Virus record (IMG/VR): IMGVR_UViG_3300025327_000081
Location: 1 to 40,052 of that record
DNA: 40,052 bases
Direction: 5' to 3' (one strand)
Source: a virus
The translations under genes were made by a program, and so were the position numbers. The notes beneath the pieces are model-generated. The model did no database searches. It was given only the letters and a program-made list of their open reading frames with translations, and was not told where the DNA came from. This document shows positions 37,615 through 40,052 of this stretch, piece by piece. The stretch's first letter is position 1. Every line of letters begins with the position of its first letter.

Positions 37615-37817
37615 TCTACGCCCATCATCTCTTCGTAAAGTTCTCGGGTTCGCTCGCCGCCCGCAAACCTTTTGGCAATTGGCTCAAAAACAAAAGCCAA
37701 TGCGAGGCCAGTATTGACCCCAGGTTCATCAAGCAAATCTTTGTAAATTTGCATATGTTTCTCAAAATGTCTTTGGGCTTCTTTCCATTGATCTTGTGTG
37801 ATTTCAGTCTCATTCAT
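37611..37817 (-). CDS. Small unknown protein after terminase (68 aa)
   Basis: MNETEITQDQWKEAQRHFEK, then HMQIYKDLLDEPGVNTGLAL and ERTRELYEEMMGVD. Helical; GC content is lower than the neighbours, which hints at separate origin. Coupled to the methyltransferase by a 4-nt overlap. Not recognised. Confidence 0.65.
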   Translation of the reverse strand: MNETEITQDQWKEAQRHFEKHMQIYKDLLDEPGVNTGLALAFVFEPIAKRFAGGERTRELYEEMMGVD

Positions 37818-37818
37818 T

Positions 37819-39492
37819 TCACATACCCCAATCTCCGCCCAGGATTCGGGCGCTCAGATCCAGGCTGCCCTGGTAATACCTGGCCCTGGCCATGGCGTTG
37901 ATCCAGGCTGCCACCAGGTCGATGCGCTTTGTGCGGATCACGCTCTTGCCCTTGTGCTCCTTCACGAATTTTATGTAGCCCTGGCCGTTTCGAGCGATCG
38001 CTGTGTTGCCAAAGCACCAGCGCGCCACGGGATTGGGCTCGTGCGTCATGCGGCCCAGGAGCAATTTCCCCTGGATCAGCGCCGGCGCATCGCCCTCCGG
38101 AGGCCGCCCCTTGAGTAAAACCTCGGTCAGGTTCAACGGGTCGGTGAGCGACATAAACGTCTGCGGGATATCCACACAGGCCAGGCCGGCCTGCTCCAGC
38201 CGCTGCAGCAGCATGGTGGCCATGGCCCGGTCGGAGTCCAGCTCGATCACTTTGTAGAACTTCATCATCTCCAGGATGGCCGCCTCGATCTTGGTGTAAT
38301 CGATCACGTCCCCTTCGGTAGGCGTGATCCACTTGCCGGCCGCCCACTGGTCGTAGGGCACGTGGTCGCGCTCGATGCGCTCCTTCATGCCCGCCTCCGG
38401 GATCCACGCCTGCCAGAATACCCGCCAGTCGAGCTGCTGGGCCTGCGGAGGGAAGACCGCGCACAAGGCCGACAGGTCGGTGGTGCTCGATAAGTCCAGT
38501 CCCAGGTAGCATTCCCGGCCCAGCATTTCCGAGCGGTCCCAGGTCCCGTTCGTTGCGTCGAATAAATCCACCGGCTGCCAGGTGGTCAGCTTGGTGGTGA
38601 TCCACTGGTTCAGGTCCAGCCAGCGGAATAAGCGCTCGTTGGCCGGCTTGTTTTTCGCCGTGGCCGCCGCCTCGCGCATGGAGTCGAGCGACTTGGCCGT
38701 CCCAAGTGAGGGGTTTGCTTTAAACCAATTCACCTCGTTGTAGATATCGTTGCCCTCATAGTTGAAAACAACCACGTACCAGGTGGGATCGATGATCTCG
38801 CCGGATAGGATGCGCATCGCATAATCGTGCTGCTCCCAGCCGATAGAGACCCGGTCCGGATCGTCGCCGGCGGTGGTGATGATCCACCAGATTGGCTGGG
38901 TGCGCGCCGCCCCGGCTTCGAAGGTCATTACGTCCCATAGATCTCGGTTAGGCTGGGCGTGCAGCTCGTCGAAGGCGCATGCGCTGAGGTTCAAGCCGTG
39001 CTTGGTGTAGGCTTCGGCGGAGAGCGCCTGATAGATCGATCCGGAGACTTTATCCACGATGGTCTTGGCCGAATCGGTTACTTTTGCCCGCTTGGCCAGC
39101 GCCGGCGTCAGCCCGATCATGTCCTTGGCCACCTTGTAAATGATCCCGGCCTGCTTTTTGTCCGCTGCGCAGCCGTAGATCTCCCCGGCCTTCTCCCCAT
39201 CGGCGAATGTGTGATACAGGGTAGCGCCTGCGACTAGCTCGCTTTTCCCGTTTTTCTTGGGAATCTCGATGTAGACGTAACGGTATTGGCGGGTGCCGTC
39301 TTCCTTGAGCGTGCCATATACATCCCGAACGATCTGGCGCTCCCAGGGCAGGAGCAGGAACGGCTGCCCATAGAACCGGCCTTTGGTATGCTTCAGGCTC
39401 TCATAGAACTTAATAGCCCGCTGGGACCGCGCTTCGCTAAACATGGCCACCACCATGATCAGGACCAGCAGGGAGGAGAGGGCTCTCTTCAT
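37819..39492 (-). CDS. terL: Terminase large subunit (557 aa)
   Basis: Walker A PKKNGKS (78-84), Walker B ACAFDE (171-176), then a C-terminal RNase-H-like nuclease with GLDLSSTTDL (D333, D339) and later SDRAMA. Terminase_1 / HK97 type. It cuts and pumps DNA into the prohead. ATG 39492 overlaps the small subunit stop (ATGA); the first 16 residues (MKRALSSLLVLIMVVAMF) are oddly hydrophobic, and a start at Met17 is possible. Confidence 0.95.
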   Translation of the reverse strand: MKRALSSLLVLIMVVAMFSEARSQRAIKFYESLKHTKGRFYGQPFLLLPWERQIVRDVYGTLKEDGTRQYRYVYIEIPKKNGKSELVAGATLYHTFADGEKAGEIYGCAADKKQAGIIYKVAKDMIGLTPALAKRAKVTDSAKTIVDKVSGSIYQALSAEAYTKHGLNLSACAFDELHAQPNRDLWDVMTFEAGAARTQPIWWIITTAGDDPDRVSIGWEQHDYAMRILSGEIIDPTWYVVVFNYEGNDIYNEVNWFKANPSLGTAKSLDSMREAAATAKNKPANERLFRWLDLNQWITTKLTTWQPVDLFDATNGTWDRSEMLGRECYLGLDLSSTTDLSALCAVFPPQAQQLDWRVFWQAWIPEAGMKERIERDHVPYDQWAAGKWITPTEGDVIDYTKIEAAILEMMKFYKVIELDSDRAMATMLLQRLEQAGLACVDIPQTFMSLTDPLNLTEVLLKGRPPEGDAPALIQGKLLLGRMTHEPNPVARWCFGNTAIARNGQGYIKFVKEHKGKSVIRTKRIDLVAAWINAMARARYYQGSLDLSARILGGDWGM

Positions 39493-40052
39493 GCATGCCC
39501 TTCCCCGTTCACGAAATCGGTGACATCGTCGAGGAGCTGCTCCAGCTCATCCGGAGGCGGCTCTTGCTCCTTCTTGGCCGGCGCCGTCCCCGCCCGGGCG
39601 CGCGGGGTGAGATATAAGGACTGGCTGTACTTATGCAAGAGATCTCGCTTGCGGTCCGCCCGGCCGTCCAGCCTCAACACCGCATCGAACGCGCCCACCA
39701 CCTGGACTGCCATCAGCACCGCATCGTCGAATTGGCCTGCCTCGACCAGCTTCTCGTGCGCCTTCGCCAGGAGCAGCCAGGCAGCGTAGGCGGTTTTCCG
39801 CATGGTGTCTATCTCGGCGAGCTGCTCGACCAGCATGCAGTAATTGAGCAGCAGCTCCTGGTCCAGCCGGGTCACCACCTCGCCCTCGAGGCCTGCGTAG
39901 GTGCGCATCATGCGCCGCCAGGCAGCCTGAGCGATCTCATGGCCATCCAGGCGCGCCGGCGCAGCCATCGGCAAGCTGCGCTCGGGCCGCAACTGCGACT
40001 CTCGCTCGGACCGCTGGGCCTTTTCGGCTGCGGTCTCGTGGCGTTGGATGAG
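39489..40052 (-). CDS. terS: Terminase small subunit, 5' end beyond window
   Basis: The frame stays open to the window edge (187 codons seen), starting with LIQRHETAAEKAQRSERESQ and then RPERSLPMAAPARLDGHEIA, a typical P27/HK97-type small subunit. The helical middle (WRRMMRTYAGLEGEVVTRLD, LLLNYCMLVEQLAEIDTMRK) and the C-terminal SQSLYLTPRARAG block fit. It binds the packaging site and hands DNA to TerL. The ATG within the frame (39992) would delete the conserved head, so the real start lies past the edge. Confidence 0.88.
   Translation of the reverse strand, partial: LIQRHETAAEKAQRSERESQLRPERSLPMAAPARLDGHEIAQAAWRRMMRTYAGLEGEVVTRLDQELLLNYCMLVEQLAEIDTMRKTAYAAWLLLAKAHEKLVEAGQFDDAVLMAVQVVGAFDAVLRLDGRADRKRDLLHKYSQSLYLTPRARAGTAPAKKEQEPPPDELEQLLDDVTDFVNGEGHA

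Overview
The window looks like an almost complete temperate phage (or phage-plasmid) genome of about 40 kb with a siphovirus-type tail. The host is probably a GC-rich bacterium that uses Shine-Dalgarno sites. Chloroflexota is my guess from the flavour of the unnamed proteins, but the sequence does not prove it. The two ends carry an HNH endonuclease (left, minus strand) and the small terminase subunit (right, minus strand). These genes normally sit next to each other, so the contig is probably a circular or circularly permuted map cut near the terminase start.

Layout. Late genes run leftward: from 6.28 kb through lysis (39-aa ORF, two holin-like proteins, a coiled-coil protein, endolysin), small structural proteins and the HNH gene to base 1. 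After the presumed junction they continue from 40 kb through terminase, portal, S49 protease, coat, connectors, major tail protein, frameshifted tail chaperone, tape measure and distal tail proteins, stopping at a two-way terminator at 22.0 kb. Early genes run rightward from 6.94 to 22.0 kb: an unnamed leading protein, an HTH regulator, a GIY-YIG-like protein, a replication protein with a DnaA N-terminal domain and a probable origin inside its own gene, a large ParB, an FtsK-like motor, ParA and a ribbon-helix-helix protein. A leftward tyrosine integrase sits at 9.6-10.6 kb beside a copy of the 3' half of a tRNA(CAU) gene, the likely attP.

Control. The late operon starts as in lambda: a consensus promoter, about 110 nt of leader RNA, a very strong terminator, then the lysis genes. 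The leader also carries a second copy of the terminator's left arm, so it could form an antiterminator. Two further short promoter-terminator units between 8.29 and 8.55 kb look like small RNA genes.

Partition. Five copies of a 16-bp palindrome resembling a parS site lie at 167, 6793, 14428, 22037 and 29426, spaced 6.6-7.6 kb apart; one is 12 bp upstream of parB. A separate iteron cluster follows the ribbon-helix-helix gene near parA. Together with the integrase this suggests a phage able to integrate into a tRNA gene and perhaps also to be kept as a plasmid. All functional names are from reading motifs by eye; no database search was run.
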